From the NCBI RefSeq assembly GCF_034928825.1, contig NZ_JAYFUL010000001.1, positions 124,001 through 188,000 of the forward strand: a stretch of DNA of 64,000 nucleotides. Direction: 5' to 3'. A program made the position numbers and the translations under genes. The notes under the pieces were generated by a model, which made no database searches, had not been told where the DNA came from, and saw nothing but the letters and a program-made list of their open reading frames with translations. The DNA comes from Arcicella aquatica (lineage in GTDB: Bacteria > Bacteroidota > Bacteroidia > Cytophagales > Spirosomataceae). Below are positions 1 to 8,630 of the stretch, one piece after another. Each line of letters opens with the position of its first letter. The stretch's first letter is position 1.

Positions 1-61
1 GCCGACCGTCTGCGACTACACGTCCCCAGACGTGTACGCTACCGGACTGCGCCACATCCCG
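1..61 (-). tRNA. partial tRNA-Pro (GGG), 3' end missing
   Basis: Read on the minus strand from position 61, the sequence gives an acceptor strand CGGGATG, a D-arm GCGC/GCGT around AGTCCGGTA, and an anticodon arm with CACGT/ACGTG around a GGG anticodon, as expected for bacterial tRNA-Pro. The 3' half lies off the window. Two oddities are visible: the anticodon loop has only six bases if the five-base stem is kept, and the T-arm (positions 1-13) lacks the usual GTTCGAAT. It may be a degenerate gene or a low-quality sequence end. It lies about 60 bp downstream of rho on the same strand. Confidence 0.55.
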
Positions 62-124
62 ATTTTGAGGATGCAAATCTAAAATTATGTTTTTATTTTT
101 TCAAATTTATCTCCTCAAAAACTA

Positions 125-1843
125 TTATCTATTCATCGAAACCAAGAACTCTTCGTTGGTTCTTGTGCCTTTCATTTGTTGTTGTAAAAACTCCATAGCC
201 TCCACAGAATTCATGTCACTCATGTGTTTTCTCAGAATCCATACTCTTTGTAGGGTTTCTTTATCCATCAATAAGTCTTCACGACGAGTACCTGAAGCGG
301 TAACATCAATGGCTGGATACATTCTACGGTTAGACAATTTACGGTCTAGCTGTAATTCCATGTTACCAGTACCTTTGAATTCTTCAAAAATTACTTCATC
401 CATTTTTGAGCCTGTATCTATCAACGCCGTAGCGATAATTGTTAACGAACCACCGTTTTCTACATTTCTGGCAGCACCAAAAAAACGTTTTGGTTTGTGC
501 AATGCGTTAGCATCAACACCACCCGATAAAATTTTTCCTGATGAAGGAACGACAGTATTATACGCACGTGCTAAACGAGTGATAGAATCTAGCAGAATTA
601 CTACATCATGTCCGCATTCAACCATACGTTTTGCTTTTTCTAAAACAATGCTTGCTACTTTTACGTGGCGTTCAGCTTGTTCATCAAAGGTTGATGATAT
701 TACTTCTGCCCTAACGCTACGTTGCATATCTGTAACTTCTTCTGGACGTTCGTCTATCAACAAAATCAATAAATAAACTTCTGGGTGGTTTTTAGAAATA
801 GCATTCGCAATCTCTTTCAACAATACCGTTTTACCTGTCTTAGGTTGGGCTACAATCATCCCACGTTGACCTTTACCAATTGGGGCAAATAAGTCCAGAA
901 TACGGGTTGAATATTGGTCTGGGCGCGAAGAAAGCTTTAATTTTTCTTCTGGGAAAAGCGGTGTTAAATATTCAAAAGGAATTCTATCTCTGATTTCTTC
1001 AGTAGTTTTTCCGTTAACAGATTCTACTCTTAAAAGGGCAAAATACTTTTCTCCTTCTTTAGGCGGGCGAATCGAACCACGAACGGTATCCCCTGTTTTT
1101 AAACCAAATAGTTTGATTTGTGAAGGAGAAACATAAATATCATCGGGCGAAGCTAGGTAGTTATAGTCTGCTGAACGTAGGAAACCATATCCTCCATCTT
1201 GCATAATTTCAAGTACGCCTTCATTTTCAATGATGCCATCAAACTCACGAATGGCTTGATTATAGATTGGTTTTTTGAAATTCCCGTTATTGTTCTGACG
1301 AGTCACTTCATTGCTCCGTACTTCCTGTTCTTGTGGTAAACCACCCGTTGGCTCATCAGGTGTAATAAATGATGTATCAATAGCAAATTCTTCTTCTACT
1401 TCAATGGGAAAATCTACGATTGGTTCTTCATCAAATTCATAAGCTATTTCTGTTACTACCTCAGGTTTAGCTTTTATTTCTTTTACTTCCTTTGTCGGTT
1501 TTACCTTAGGTTGTTCTATAGGGCTTGCTTTGGGTGTTGCATTTTTAGCACTCACTGCTGGATTTTCAGCATCTTCTTTAGAAATACGCTGTCTTTTAGG
1601 ACGAGGACTATCTGAAGCTGCTCCGGAATCTTTCCTCACTTTTCGTTCTGTTTTATTATCGTCTTGCATAGTATCTTTGCTGGAAGGTTTGCGGCTTTTT
1701 GTGGGCATTACCGCCTGTTTATCAAGAATTTTGTAGATGAGTTCTTTTTTGGGAAGGTCATTAACATTAGAAATGGCATATTCTTTGGCAAGCTCATGAA
1801 GCTCAGATATAAGCATCATGTCTAATTCTTCAATTTTGTACAT
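125..1843 (-). CDS. rho: transcription termination factor Rho
   Basis: Rho is a hexameric RNA-dependent ATPase that ends transcription. The 572-residue protein has a Rho N-terminal helical domain (about residues 8-45), then a charged, low-complexity insertion (about 46-195). After this come a cold-shock-like RNA-binding domain (about 205-275) and a RecA-type ATPase (about 300-560). The Walker A motif PKTGKT is near residues 334-339 and the Walker B motif VVILLDS near 414-420, followed by the Q/R-loop region. E. coli Rho has about 420 residues; the extra length is the insertion, which is common in Bacteroidota. The start ATG is at 1843 and leads straight into the conserved N-domain. No terminator hairpin is obvious between the stop and the tRNA fragment. 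Confidence 0.97.
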   Translation of the reverse strand: MYKIEELDMMLISELHELAKEYAISNVNDLPKKELIYKILDKQAVMPTKSRKPSSKDTMQDDNKTERKVRKDSGAASDSPRPKRQRISKEDAENPAVSAKNATPKASPIEQPKVKPTKEVKEIKAKPEVVTEIAYEFDEEPIVDFPIEVEEEFAIDTSFITPDEPTGGLPQEQEVRSNEVTRQNNNGNFKKPIYNQAIREFDGIIENEGVLEIMQDGGYGFLRSADYNYLASPDDIYVSPSQIKLFGLKTGDTVRGSIRPPKEGEKYFALLRVESVNGKTTEEIRDRIPFEYLTPLFPEEKLKLSSRPDQYSTRILDLFAPIGKGQRGMIVAQPKTGKTVLLKEIANAISKNHPEVYLLILLIDERPEEVTDMQRSVRAEVISSTFDEQAERHVKVASIVLEKAKRMVECGHDVVILLDSITRLARAYNTVVPSSGKILSGGVDANALHKPKRFFGAARNVENGGSLTIIATALIDTGSKMDEVIFEEFKGTGNMELQLDRKLSNRRMYPAIDVTASGTRREDLLMDKETLQRVWILRKHMSDMNSVEAMEFLQQQMKGTRTNEEFLVSMNR

Positions 1844-2274
1844 AAGGGTTAATGAATAGACTATCTACAATTAAAGTCTTTCTAAATTGTGGTTAAAAAA
1901 TATTAATAAAAAACATCTTAAAAAAGATTGTCAACTTTAAAGTCAAATTTGGGAAATATTAGAATGATGTGGATGTATGATGTTAAGTATTTAATAATCA
2001 AAATCTTAACGGAAGAAACACACAGGATTGTGAATTGTTCTGCAATGATAATTCCATTATTTCAAATAATCAAATTTTTTTGCTTATTTTTTAATACATT
2101 TTTTTTAACGTTCTCATAATCAGTACCCTCACTGGTCTATTATATTTTCAAAGACTAAACAGATATCCATATTTTATGATTTATCTTTTACCAAGATTAA
2201 AATTAAAAATTCTTAGAATATTATTAAAAAGGGTTAAACTTTATGATAAACTTTTTTAATTGGGAATCCCCTGT
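1844..2274. other. gene-free AT-rich stretch upstream of rho
   Basis: This stretch separates the divergent rho and small lipoprotein genes. It is very AT-rich. The only open frame (1928-2119) has no recognisable protein character. No hairpin with a T-tract and no clear TTG-N19-TAnnTTTG promoter for rho was found; it presumably carries the rho promoter. Confidence 0.5.
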
Positions 2275-2282
2275 TATTTTTG
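2275..2282 (+). promoter_or_regulatory. Bacteroidota -7 element (TAnnTTTG)
   Basis: TATTTTTG matches the Bacteroidota -7 consensus TAnnTTTG. It lies 29 bp before the ATG at 2312, which supports that start over the upstream in-frame codon at 2243. No clear -33 TTG is seen at the expected distance. Confidence 0.45.
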
Positions 2283-2311
2283 TGTCATCAAACCAGAATA
2301 TCACGGAAAAA

Positions 2312-2560
2312 ATGAATCGCAAAAATATCTTAGCTATCGCCAGTATCGCTTTGTTAGCCATCGCTTGTGACTATCAAAAAAATAATACCATCAAACAAGC
2401 AGACGTTCATGAAGGAGATGAATATGTGTATGGTGTACATCCAGATTCTGCTGCTCGTCAGACAAAAAATAAATATACAGCAAAGCCTGAAAACGAAGTA
2501 AGAGCAATCAAAATTCGTGAAAAACTATTCAATGATAGTACGAATGCTCAAGGTAATTAA
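2312..2560 (+). CDS. small predicted lipoprotein
   Basis: This is an 82-residue protein that begins MNRKNILAIASIALLAIAC. It has a short signal peptide with a lipobox (LAIAC), so it is probably lipid-anchored after cleavage before the cysteine near residue 19. The mature part is polar and charged, with no domain I recognise. The longer frame from 2243 would place a poor, non-hydrophobic extension before the signal peptide, and a -7 promoter element lies inside that extension, so I chose the internal ATG. A hairpin (2603-2632) follows the gene. Function unknown. Confidence 0.7.
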   Translation: MNRKNILAIASIALLAIACDYQKNNTIKQADVHEGDEYVYGVHPDSAARQTKNKYTAKPENEVRAIKIREKLFNDSTNAQGN

Positions 2561-2602
2561 TCTTGACTTCTTGGATATAATTTCTACCTAATATCACATC
2601 TC

Positions 2603-2633
2603 AAAGCGTTGCAATTAAGATTGTGACGCTTTT
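2603..2633 (+). terminator. hairpin terminator after the small lipoprotein gene
   Basis: AAAGCGT pairs with ACGCTTT, and the inner bases TGCAAT and ATTGTG also pair with two wobbles around a TAAG loop. A T-rich stretch follows. The right arm overlaps the -33 element of the next gene. Confidence 0.6.
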
Positions 2634-2650
2634 CGTATTTCTTAACTTTG
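2621..2650 (+). promoter_or_regulatory. Bacteroidota-type promoter of the epimerase gene
   Basis: TTG at 2621-2623, a 19-bp spacer and TAACTTTG at 2643-2650 match the Bacteroidota housekeeping promoter (TTG-N19-TAnnTTTG). The start codon is at 2661, so the 5' leader would be very short. Confidence 0.7.
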
Positions 2651-2660
2651 AACCAATATA

Positions 2661-3722
2661 ATGAACATAGCTCTTGTAACAGGCTCTGCTGGATTAATCG
2701 GCAGTGAGGCAGTCGCTTTCTTTTCAGAAAAATTTGATTTAGTAATAGGTATTGATAATAATATGCGTCAGTACTTCTTTGGTAACGAAGCCTCTACTGC
2801 TTGGAACCGTAATCGTTTGGAGGAACAATATACTAATTACAAACATTATCAAGCTGATATTCGTGAGGTTCCTCAACTAGAAGTAATCTTTAAAGAATAC
2901 GGTACTGATATCAAGTGTGTATTACATACAGCTGCACAACCATCGCACGATTGGGCGGCAAAAGAACCTTTCACAGACTTCTCAGTGAATGCTAACGGTA
3001 CATTAAATATGTTGGAAATGACACGTTTGCATGCACCAGATGCTGTGTTTATCTTTACGTCAACGAATAAAGTTTATGGGGATAATCCAAATTATTTACC
3101 ATTAATCGAAACGGAAACACGTTATGAGATTGACGCAAGTCACCCTTATTTTGAAAACGGTATCGACGAAAATCATAGCATCGACCATACCAAACACTCA
3201 TTATTTGGCGCTTCTAAAGTAGCAGCCGACGTATTGGTGCAAGAATATGGTCGTTATTTCGGCATGAAAACTGGTATTTTTCGTGGTGGATGCTTAACAG
3301 GTCCAAACCATTCAGGTACGGCCCTACATGGTTTCTTGTCTTACCTGATGAAATGTGCTATTACTGGTAATCACTATACCATCTTTGGCTACAAAGGCAA
3401 GCAAGTACGTGATAATATTCACTCTTATGATTTAGTGAATATGTTCTGGAATTTCTATCAAAACCCACGTGCTGGTGAAGTGTATAATGCTGGTGGTGGA
3501 CGATTCGCCAACTGTTCAATGCTTGAGGCAATTGCTATTTGTGAGGAAATGACTGGCAAAAAAATGAGCTTTAGCTATTCTGAAACGAATAGAATCGGTG
3601 ACCATATTTGGTACGTTTCTGACCTTTCTAAATTCAAGTCTCATTATCCAAACTGGAATTGGACTTTCGGATTAAACGAAACTTTACAACAAATTCATGA
3701 TGGCATTGCATCTCGTTTATAA
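2661..3722 (+). CDS. NAD-dependent sugar epimerase, CDP-paratose 2-epimerase-like
   Basis: This 353-residue extended-SDR nucleotide-sugar enzyme probably acts in surface polysaccharide synthesis. The Rossmann glycine motif TGSAGLIG is at residues 7-14, and DNNMRQYFFG near 32-41 is typical of the CDP-paratose/tyvelose epimerase group. The substrate-side segment TSTNKVYG is at 133-140. The catalytic Tyr-x3-Lys motif reads F182-GAS-K186, so phenylalanine stands where tyrosine is expected. The gene has its own promoter and is followed by a GT2 glycosyltransferase, which supports a role in glycan assembly. The sugar substrate cannot be read from the sequence. The fold is certain; the exact reaction is not. 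Confidence 0.85.
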   Translation: MNIALVTGSAGLIGSEAVAFFSEKFDLVIGIDNNMRQYFFGNEASTAWNRNRLEEQYTNYKHYQADIREVPQLEVIFKEYGTDIKCVLHTAAQPSHDWAAKEPFTDFSVNANGTLNMLEMTRLHAPDAVFIFTSTNKVYGDNPNYLPLIETETRYEIDASHPYFENGIDENHSIDHTKHSLFGASKVAADVLVQEYGRYFGMKTGIFRGGCLTGPNHSGTALHGFLSYLMKCAITGNHYTIFGYKGKQVRDNIHSYDLVNMFWNFYQNPRAGEVYNAGGGRFANCSMLEAIAICEEMTGKKMSFSYSETNRIGDHIWYVSDLSKFKSHYPNWNWTFGLNETLQQIHDGIASRL

Positions 3723-3767
3723 GAGATGTAACTATTTTGATTTCGCTTTAAAATATTTAATTAAAAG

Positions 3768-3797
3768 ATGAATCCGTTTACTATCAAACGGATTCAT
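3768..3797. terminator. perfect 12-bp hairpin between epimerase and glycosyltransferase
   Basis: ATGAATCCGTTT and its exact reverse complement flank the loop ACTATC. The hairpin ends 11 bp before the glycosyltransferase ATG at 3809. There is no T-tract on the plus side, so it may be a weak terminator, an mRNA 3'-end protector or a translational control element. Confidence 0.5.
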
Positions 3798-3808
3798 TGT
3801 TGATAGCA

Positions 3809-4543
3809 ATGAAACTTAGTGTAGTAATTCCAGCATATAACGAAGAAGAGTCAATTCCTGAAACGTTGAGGTCATTATATCAAACCCTTCAAGAAAATGG
3901 CATTGAGCATGAAATTTGTGTAACAAACGATAACTCAAAAGACCATACGGAGGCTGTTTTGCAAGCACTACAAAAAGAAATTCCTACATTAGTTTATTAT
4001 ACAAACAAAGGCCCTAACGGTTTTGGCTATGCTGTTAGATATGGCCTTGAACGTTTTACTGGCGACTGCGTAGCGGTAATGATGGCTGATATGTCTGACG
4101 ACCCCAACGATTTAGTAAAGTATTACAACACCATGCTTGAAAAAAACGTTGATGCCGTTTTTGGAAGCCGTTTTATGAAAGGTGGAAAAACCATCGATTA
4201 CCCTCCTCTGAAACTTTATATCAATAGAGTAGCCAATCTAATCATTCGTTTTTTAGTAGGTATCAAATACAATGATACCACCAATGCCTTCAAATTATAC
4301 AAAAGAGAAACCATTGAAGGTATCAAACCATTCATATCTCCACACTTTAATTTAACAGTAGAATTACCCCTAAAGGCCTATGTTAGAGGTTATTCTTTTG
4401 CTATTGTTCCTAATAGTTGGACTAATAGAAAATATGGAGAATCAAAACTAAAAATCAAAGAAATGGGAAGCAGATATTTCTTTATCTTGCTTTATTGTAT
4501 GATTGAAAAGTTCTTTTCGCGTGGAGATTATAAGAAGAAATAA
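3809..4543 (+). CDS. family 2 glycosyltransferase (DPM1-like)
   Basis: This 244-residue GT-A glycosyltransferase transfers a sugar from an activated donor to a lipid or glycan acceptor. The N-terminus KLSVVIPAYNEEESI is the GT2 donor-binding strand, and a DDP-type metal-binding region occurs in MADMSDDPND near residues 94-103. Length and layout resemble dolichol-phosphate-mannose synthase-like enzymes without C-terminal membrane helices. The frame can be extended to a TTG at 3797, but ATG 3809 gives the canonical start MKLSVVIP. It follows the epimerase and ends exactly where the opposing gene ends (4543/4544). The sugar and acceptor are unknown. Confidence 0.88.
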   Translation: MKLSVVIPAYNEEESIPETLRSLYQTLQENGIEHEICVTNDNSKDHTEAVLQALQKEIPTLVYYTNKGPNGFGYAVRYGLERFTGDCVAVMMADMSDDPNDLVKYYNTMLEKNVDAVFGSRFMKGGKTIDYPPLKLYINRVANLIIRFLVGIKYNDTTNAFKLYKRETIEGIKPFISPHFNLTVELPLKAYVRGYSFAIVPNSWTNRKYGESKLKIKEMGSRYFFILLYCMIEKFFSRGDYKKK

Positions 4544-4987
4544 TCAAACAAATAGTGATTTCAACCATGTAATCTGGAAAATTAGATAACTAAAAATAAT
4601 ACCCCAAGATACCGCAAAAAGTAGCATTGTGAAGAAAATCTTTGCGAAGGGTACTTTAAAAGATAAAGCTAAAAGTGTTCCACCTATTGGTGTAAAAAAC
4701 AATGGAGTAAAACAAGCAATACCCCAAATGCCTAGTTTTTTCCAGATTTTAACAGCAAATCTTGTCCTTTTTGAAAACAATTTAGGCTTTGATTTCCGAT
4801 ATTTACCTATTAAAGTTTGAATTCTTTTTCCTAAAAAAGTGATTAAGGTTACAGTCGTCATCATACCAATGATACAACAAATAGCTGTTTCCCACCAAGT
4901 CAATCCCAATAAAATTCCAGCGATAGGACCATTAAAAAATTTAATGGCTGTTGCAAGCATTACGGTAAAATATTTTCCAAATGTCAT
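4544..4987 (-). CDS. small integral membrane protein, small multidrug-export-like
   Basis: This 147-residue protein has about four hydrophobic segments (roughly residues 5-28, 33-52, 88-108 and 112-135) and a basic loop with KYRKSKPKLFSKRTR between the pairs. The segment KLGIWGIACFTPLFFTPIGG resembles the conserved loop of the small multidrug-export/DedA-like membrane proteins, but I cannot fix the family. Its stop codon directly abuts that of the convergent glycosyltransferase. It is divergent from the Wzi-like gene. Transport activity is not shown. Confidence 0.72.
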   Translation of the reverse strand: MTFGKYFTVMLATAIKFFNGPIAGILLGLTWWETAICCIIGMMTTVTLITFLGKRIQTLIGKYRKSKPKLFSKRTRFAVKIWKKLGIWGIACFTPLFFTPIGGTLLALSFKVPFAKIFFTMLLFAVSWGIIFSYLIFQITWLKSLFV

Positions 4988-5135
4988 AATTATGTGTTAG
5001 TAGTTGTAAGTCAAGTATTTATACTTTCTATTGATTAAATCTCCTCATGAAATTATTTAATTTTCAATCAATAATTTTAAACTAACTTGCGAAGGTATTA
5101 ATTGTAAAATGAAATGCCCAAACCTTAATAAAATT

Positions 5136-6881
5136 ATGTATCAAAAATTACGTTTTTTTACTCTTTTAGTTTGCTCCTTTGCAAGTATTTATACTCAAGC
5201 ACAAAGTGTTTTCGTTCCCCTCAATCAAGACTATTATCATTTAATAGATCGTTATGAAATAAAGCGTGGAAAATTTTCTGAGGGTTTTCATACTACTATC
5301 AAACCTTATACCCGCAAAGGTGTAGTACAATTGGTCGATAGCATCTGGGCAAGCAATTCGATGATATTGTCGGACAGAGATAGATTTAACCTTCAATATC
5401 TTGAAAACGACAGTTGGGAATGGAAAAACAACGATACTACGGGCAACAGCAAAAAGCCTTTCTGGAAAATATTTTATCAAAAAAAAGCAGACGCTTATTC
5501 TAATTCCGACGATATTCTTGATTTACACGTCAGTCCTGTACTTAATTTAGAATATGGTGCAGTATCGGGCGGTACTCAGAATAGTACAAGCTTAAATACT
5601 CGTGGCATCGAAATTCGTGGAATGATTAATAGAAAAGTAGGTTTTTACACCTTCATTTCCGAGAACCAAGCTTATATTCCCGACTATGTAAAGACTTTTG
5701 TTGATTCTTATAACCAAAACGAGTTTAGACAAGCAGACCTCCGCCTACCCGGAATGCCGGGTGAAGGACTAACCAAGGCATTCAAGAATAATCCTTATGG
5801 TGCAGATTTCTTTGCTGCAAGGGCTTATATTACTTTTCAAGCCACTAAAAATATCCAACTACAATTTGGGCATGATAAGAATTTTATTGGAAATGGTTTC
5901 AGGTCAATGCTACTTTCGGATAATGCTGCTCCTAATTTGTTTCTTAAAATCAACACCCATATCGGTAAGTTTCAATACCAAAACCTTTTTACTCAGCTAG
6001 TCTATACAGGTTTACAACCTAACAGCCAGATTTTCCCAAAGAAATACATGGCCATGCATCACCTTAGCCTAAATATTTCTAACAATTTAAATATTGGTAT
6101 CTCTGAAAGCATTATTTTTCAACGTGATAGCACAAATGGTGATAGATTCGATTTGAATTATTTGAATCCAGTAATTTTTTATCGCTCAGTAGAAAGTTTT
6201 CAAGGCAGTGGCGACAATGCCCTGATTGGCCTAGATTTCAAATGGAATTTTGCCCAGCGTTTTTCAATCTATGGTCAGTTAATGTTAGATGAATTTATTG
6301 CTAAAGAGATTTTCAAATCATCAGGATATTGGGCTAATAAATATGCTTTTCAAGCTGGAGCAAAATATATTGATGTATTTGGGATAAGTAATCTAGATTT
6401 CCAGACTGAAGTAAATGCTGCTCGCCCATATACTTATAGCCATTCCGACGGTTCAAATTATACACAGTATAACCAAGCCTTAGCGCATCCGCTTGGAGCC
6501 AATTTTGTTGAATGGTCTAATATTATTCGTTGGCAACCTGCCAAAAAACTTAATATCGTTGCTACGATTATTTACGCAAAATTCGGTGAAGACAGAACTC
6601 CAACTGAAAACTGGGGAGGAAACATTCAAAAAAGTTATGATACTAGAAGTAGAAAAGTACTTTATGGTGATGATTATGGTAATTTTATCGGGCAAGGTAG
6701 AAGTGCTAATACAATGATTTATGATGTAAGGGCATCGTATCAATTCAAGCATAACTTTTTCATAGACTTACACTTGCTAAGTCGTAATTACAAAAGTGGC
6801 AACCCTTTATTGGATTATACCAATACGATACAATCTTTTGGTATTCGTTGGAATCTCCCTTATCGACAAATGCTATTCTAA
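5136..6881 (+). CDS. Wzi-like capsule assembly outer-membrane protein
   Basis: This is an outer-membrane beta-barrel of about 580 residues, of the type linked to capsule or surface-polysaccharide attachment. It has a signal peptide ending near IYTQAQ, then the conserved opening LNQDYYHLIDRYEIK. Alternating aromatic strands follow, including IQLQFGHDKNFIGNGFRSML, and the chain ends with an aromatic residue (LPYRQMLF) as barrel proteins do. I chose ATG 5136; an in-frame ATG at 5109 would add nine residues before the signal peptide. It sits with an epimerase and a glycosyltransferase, consistent with surface glycan assembly. It is convergent with the next gene, with only 3 bp between them. Confidence 0.82.
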   Translation: MYQKLRFFTLLVCSFASIYTQAQSVFVPLNQDYYHLIDRYEIKRGKFSEGFHTTIKPYTRKGVVQLVDSIWASNSMILSDRDRFNLQYLENDSWEWKNNDTTGNSKKPFWKIFYQKKADAYSNSDDILDLHVSPVLNLEYGAVSGGTQNSTSLNTRGIEIRGMINRKVGFYTFISENQAYIPDYVKTFVDSYNQNEFRQADLRLPGMPGEGLTKAFKNNPYGADFFAARAYITFQATKNIQLQFGHDKNFIGNGFRSMLLSDNAAPNLFLKINTHIGKFQYQNLFTQLVYTGLQPNSQIFPKKYMAMHHLSLNISNNLNIGISESIIFQRDSTNGDRFDLNYLNPVIFYRSVESFQGSGDNALIGLDFKWNFAQRFSIYGQLMLDEFIAKEIFKSSGYWANKYAFQAGAKYIDVFGISNLDFQTEVNAARPYTYSHSDGSNYTQYNQALAHPLGANFVEWSNIIRWQPAKKLNIVATIIYAKFGEDRTPTENWGGNIQKSYDTRSRKVLYGDDYGNFIGQGRSANTMIYDVRASYQFKHNFFIDLHLLSRNYKSGNPLLDYTNTIQSFGIRWNLPYRQMLF

Positions 6882-6884
6882 GGA

Positions 6885-8414
6885 TTAATAGCCATATTCG
6901 GTCGTAAAAAGAGCATAGTCTTGTGACTCATTATGAAGTCTGTCAAAGGAAGTCACACAATAAATATAACCACGGTATTTCTCCACAGAAGTATCATTAA
7001 AAGTGTTGCTTTTGCCTATGTAAATTATTTTTATTGCTTTTGATAGGTCTGGTTTTTCTCCTTTTTCAAAACGATAGACTACAAAATAATTATTTTCGTC
7101 ACCATCAGTAGCCTTTTCCCCAGGTTGCCAAGTCAACACAGGGGTGCCCTCATCATTTTTGACGACAATTAACTTTTGTGGTGATAAAGGCGGAATGCTA
7201 TCTTTCCAAGACATAGCGGGAATAATGGCAGGATAGTGGTAATAATTATTCCTTAGAGAGTCTTGAAAACCTCCGTAGTTTTCTGTTAAACTTTTTGAAC
7301 TAAAAAAGATACTCCCTTGAATTGTCGTCGGGTTTGCACGATTAAATTTAATCTGCTTTGGGGCTTCTGTCAGTAACCAACCCGCTTTAATTTTATAAAT
7401 TCCATGTCCGATGTAGAGGTGCTTGCCAAAGCTATTTTGTCCCCACCACAATGCTAGTTCGTTAAAAGGTATTTTGCCATGAGCTTGGTCAAAATAAATT
7501 TGTGGTGCAATGTAATCTATCCAACCCTGTTGAAGCCATTTACGTGTATCGGCATATAAATTATCATACGACGTTTGTGAAGCATTGGTCAACGAACCTG
7601 TGGGGTTTTTGGTGCTATAGTTTCTCCAAACACCAAATGGACTAATGCCAAATTTCATCCTTGGCTTTACTTTTTTGATACCTTCGCTAATTTGGTAAAT
7701 TAATGAATCAGTATTACTCCTCCGCCAATCTTTTATATTTTTGATACCTCCATTATATTTTCTAAAAGTTTCATCATCTTTCAACACGCCGCCTGCTACC
7801 TCATAAGGATAAAAATAATCGTCGAAATGTATTCCATCTATATCATAGTTTTTGGCAATTTGGACTACTATATCAGTGATGTAATTCCTTACTTCGGGAA
7901 TACCAAAATTCAATAGTTTTTGTCCATCATATACCAACATCCATGCTGGTTTTGTTACACTGATATGGTCTGGAGCAATCGTTTTTCCTTTTTTAAAAGT
8001 CGCACGATTGAGGTTTAGCCAAGCATGAAACTCTAGGTTTCTACTATGGGCTTCTTCAATCATAAAACTGAGAGGGTCATAAAATGGTGTGGGGAATTTG
8101 CCTTGCTGACCTGTCAGAAATTCAGACCAAGGCTCGGCACCTTTGGCATAATAAGCATCGCAAGCATCTCGTACTTGTACAAACACAGCATTAAGGTTCG
8201 ATTTCTTATGCTCGTCCAAAATTCGGATGAAATCTTGTTTTTGAAGGTCTGAATTATATTGACCATATTTTGGCCAGTCGATATTCTCTACGGTAGCTAT
8301 CCAAACTGCTCTAAATTCGTGTTTCTGAGGTTTGCTCAGGTCAGGACTCTGGGCATTACAACTAAAACAAGAAAGGCTAGAAAAAAATAACAGTATAATT
8401 TTATTAATCATCAT
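6885..8414 (-). CDS. family 10 glycosyl hydrolase-like lipoprotein (GHL10)
   Basis: This 509-residue exported enzyme has a lipobox (LSCFSC, mature Cys near residue 19). The catalytic-type TIM barrel begins with HEFRAVWIATVENIDWP and includes GIHFDDYFYPYE, a segment with the acidic residues expected of a GHL10/DUF187 glycosidase. It continues through WIDYIAPQIYFDQ. The C-terminal 90 residues, starting near PPLSPQKLIV, look like a fibronectin type III domain. Relatives are thought to act on cell-wall or other glycans, but the substrate is not defined. A TAttTTTG -7 element on the minus strand (8496-8503) lies upstream. Confidence 0.88.
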   Translation of the reverse strand: MMINKIILLFFSSLSCFSCNAQSPDLSKPQKHEFRAVWIATVENIDWPKYGQYNSDLQKQDFIRILDEHKKSNLNAVFVQVRDACDAYYAKGAEPWSEFLTGQQGKFPTPFYDPLSFMIEEAHSRNLEFHAWLNLNRATFKKGKTIAPDHISVTKPAWMLVYDGQKLLNFGIPEVRNYITDIVVQIAKNYDIDGIHFDDYFYPYEVAGGVLKDDETFRKYNGGIKNIKDWRRSNTDSLIYQISEGIKKVKPRMKFGISPFGVWRNYSTKNPTGSLTNASQTSYDNLYADTRKWLQQGWIDYIAPQIYFDQAHGKIPFNELALWWGQNSFGKHLYIGHGIYKIKAGWLLTEAPKQIKFNRANPTTIQGSIFFSSKSLTENYGGFQDSLRNNYYHYPAIIPAMSWKDSIPPLSPQKLIVVKNDEGTPVLTWQPGEKATDGDENNYFVVYRFEKGEKPDLSKAIKIIYIGKSNTFNDTSVEKYRGYIYCVTSFDRLHNESQDYALFTTEYGY

Positions 8415-8495
8415 ATACGAGACAAAAGGTAATATTTCTTACATAAAAACATTGTCTAAGAAAATCCTGTGAAAAAAGGCTAAACCGTATTTACA

Positions 8496-8503
8496 CAAAA
8501 ATA
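8496..8503 (-). promoter_or_regulatory. -7 element (TAnnTTTG) upstream of the GHL10 gene
   Basis: On the minus strand the sequence reads TATTTTTG, matching TAnnTTTG. It is about 80 bp before the start codon at 8414. No matching -33 TTG is seen. Confidence 0.35.
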
Positions 8504-8557
8504 ATGAATTATCCCCTAAATTGGTAATTTGGGTAAAACTCGCTCATCCAAAATGAG

Positions 8558-8605
8558 AAAGCAGTGTATATATTCTTGAGGTGTCAAGAATATATACACT
8601 GCTTT
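8558..8605 (-). terminator. 22-bp perfect hairpin after the response regulator gene
   Basis: Positions 8558-8579 and 8584-8605 are exact reverse complements around the loop GGTG. The hairpin lies 26 bp beyond the stop of the minus-strand response regulator and is followed there by TCTCATTTT. It probably ends that transcript. Confidence 0.75.
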
Positions 8606-8630
8606 TGCTAACCTTAATCGTTAATACTAT

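Noticed and set aside
87..776. 229-codon plus-strand frame antisense to rho
   Set aside because: It lies wholly opposite the conserved Rho ATPase region and shows no protein-like features of its own.
1928..2119. 63-codon frame upstream of rho
   Set aside because: It looks like translated AT-rich DNA with no start signals.
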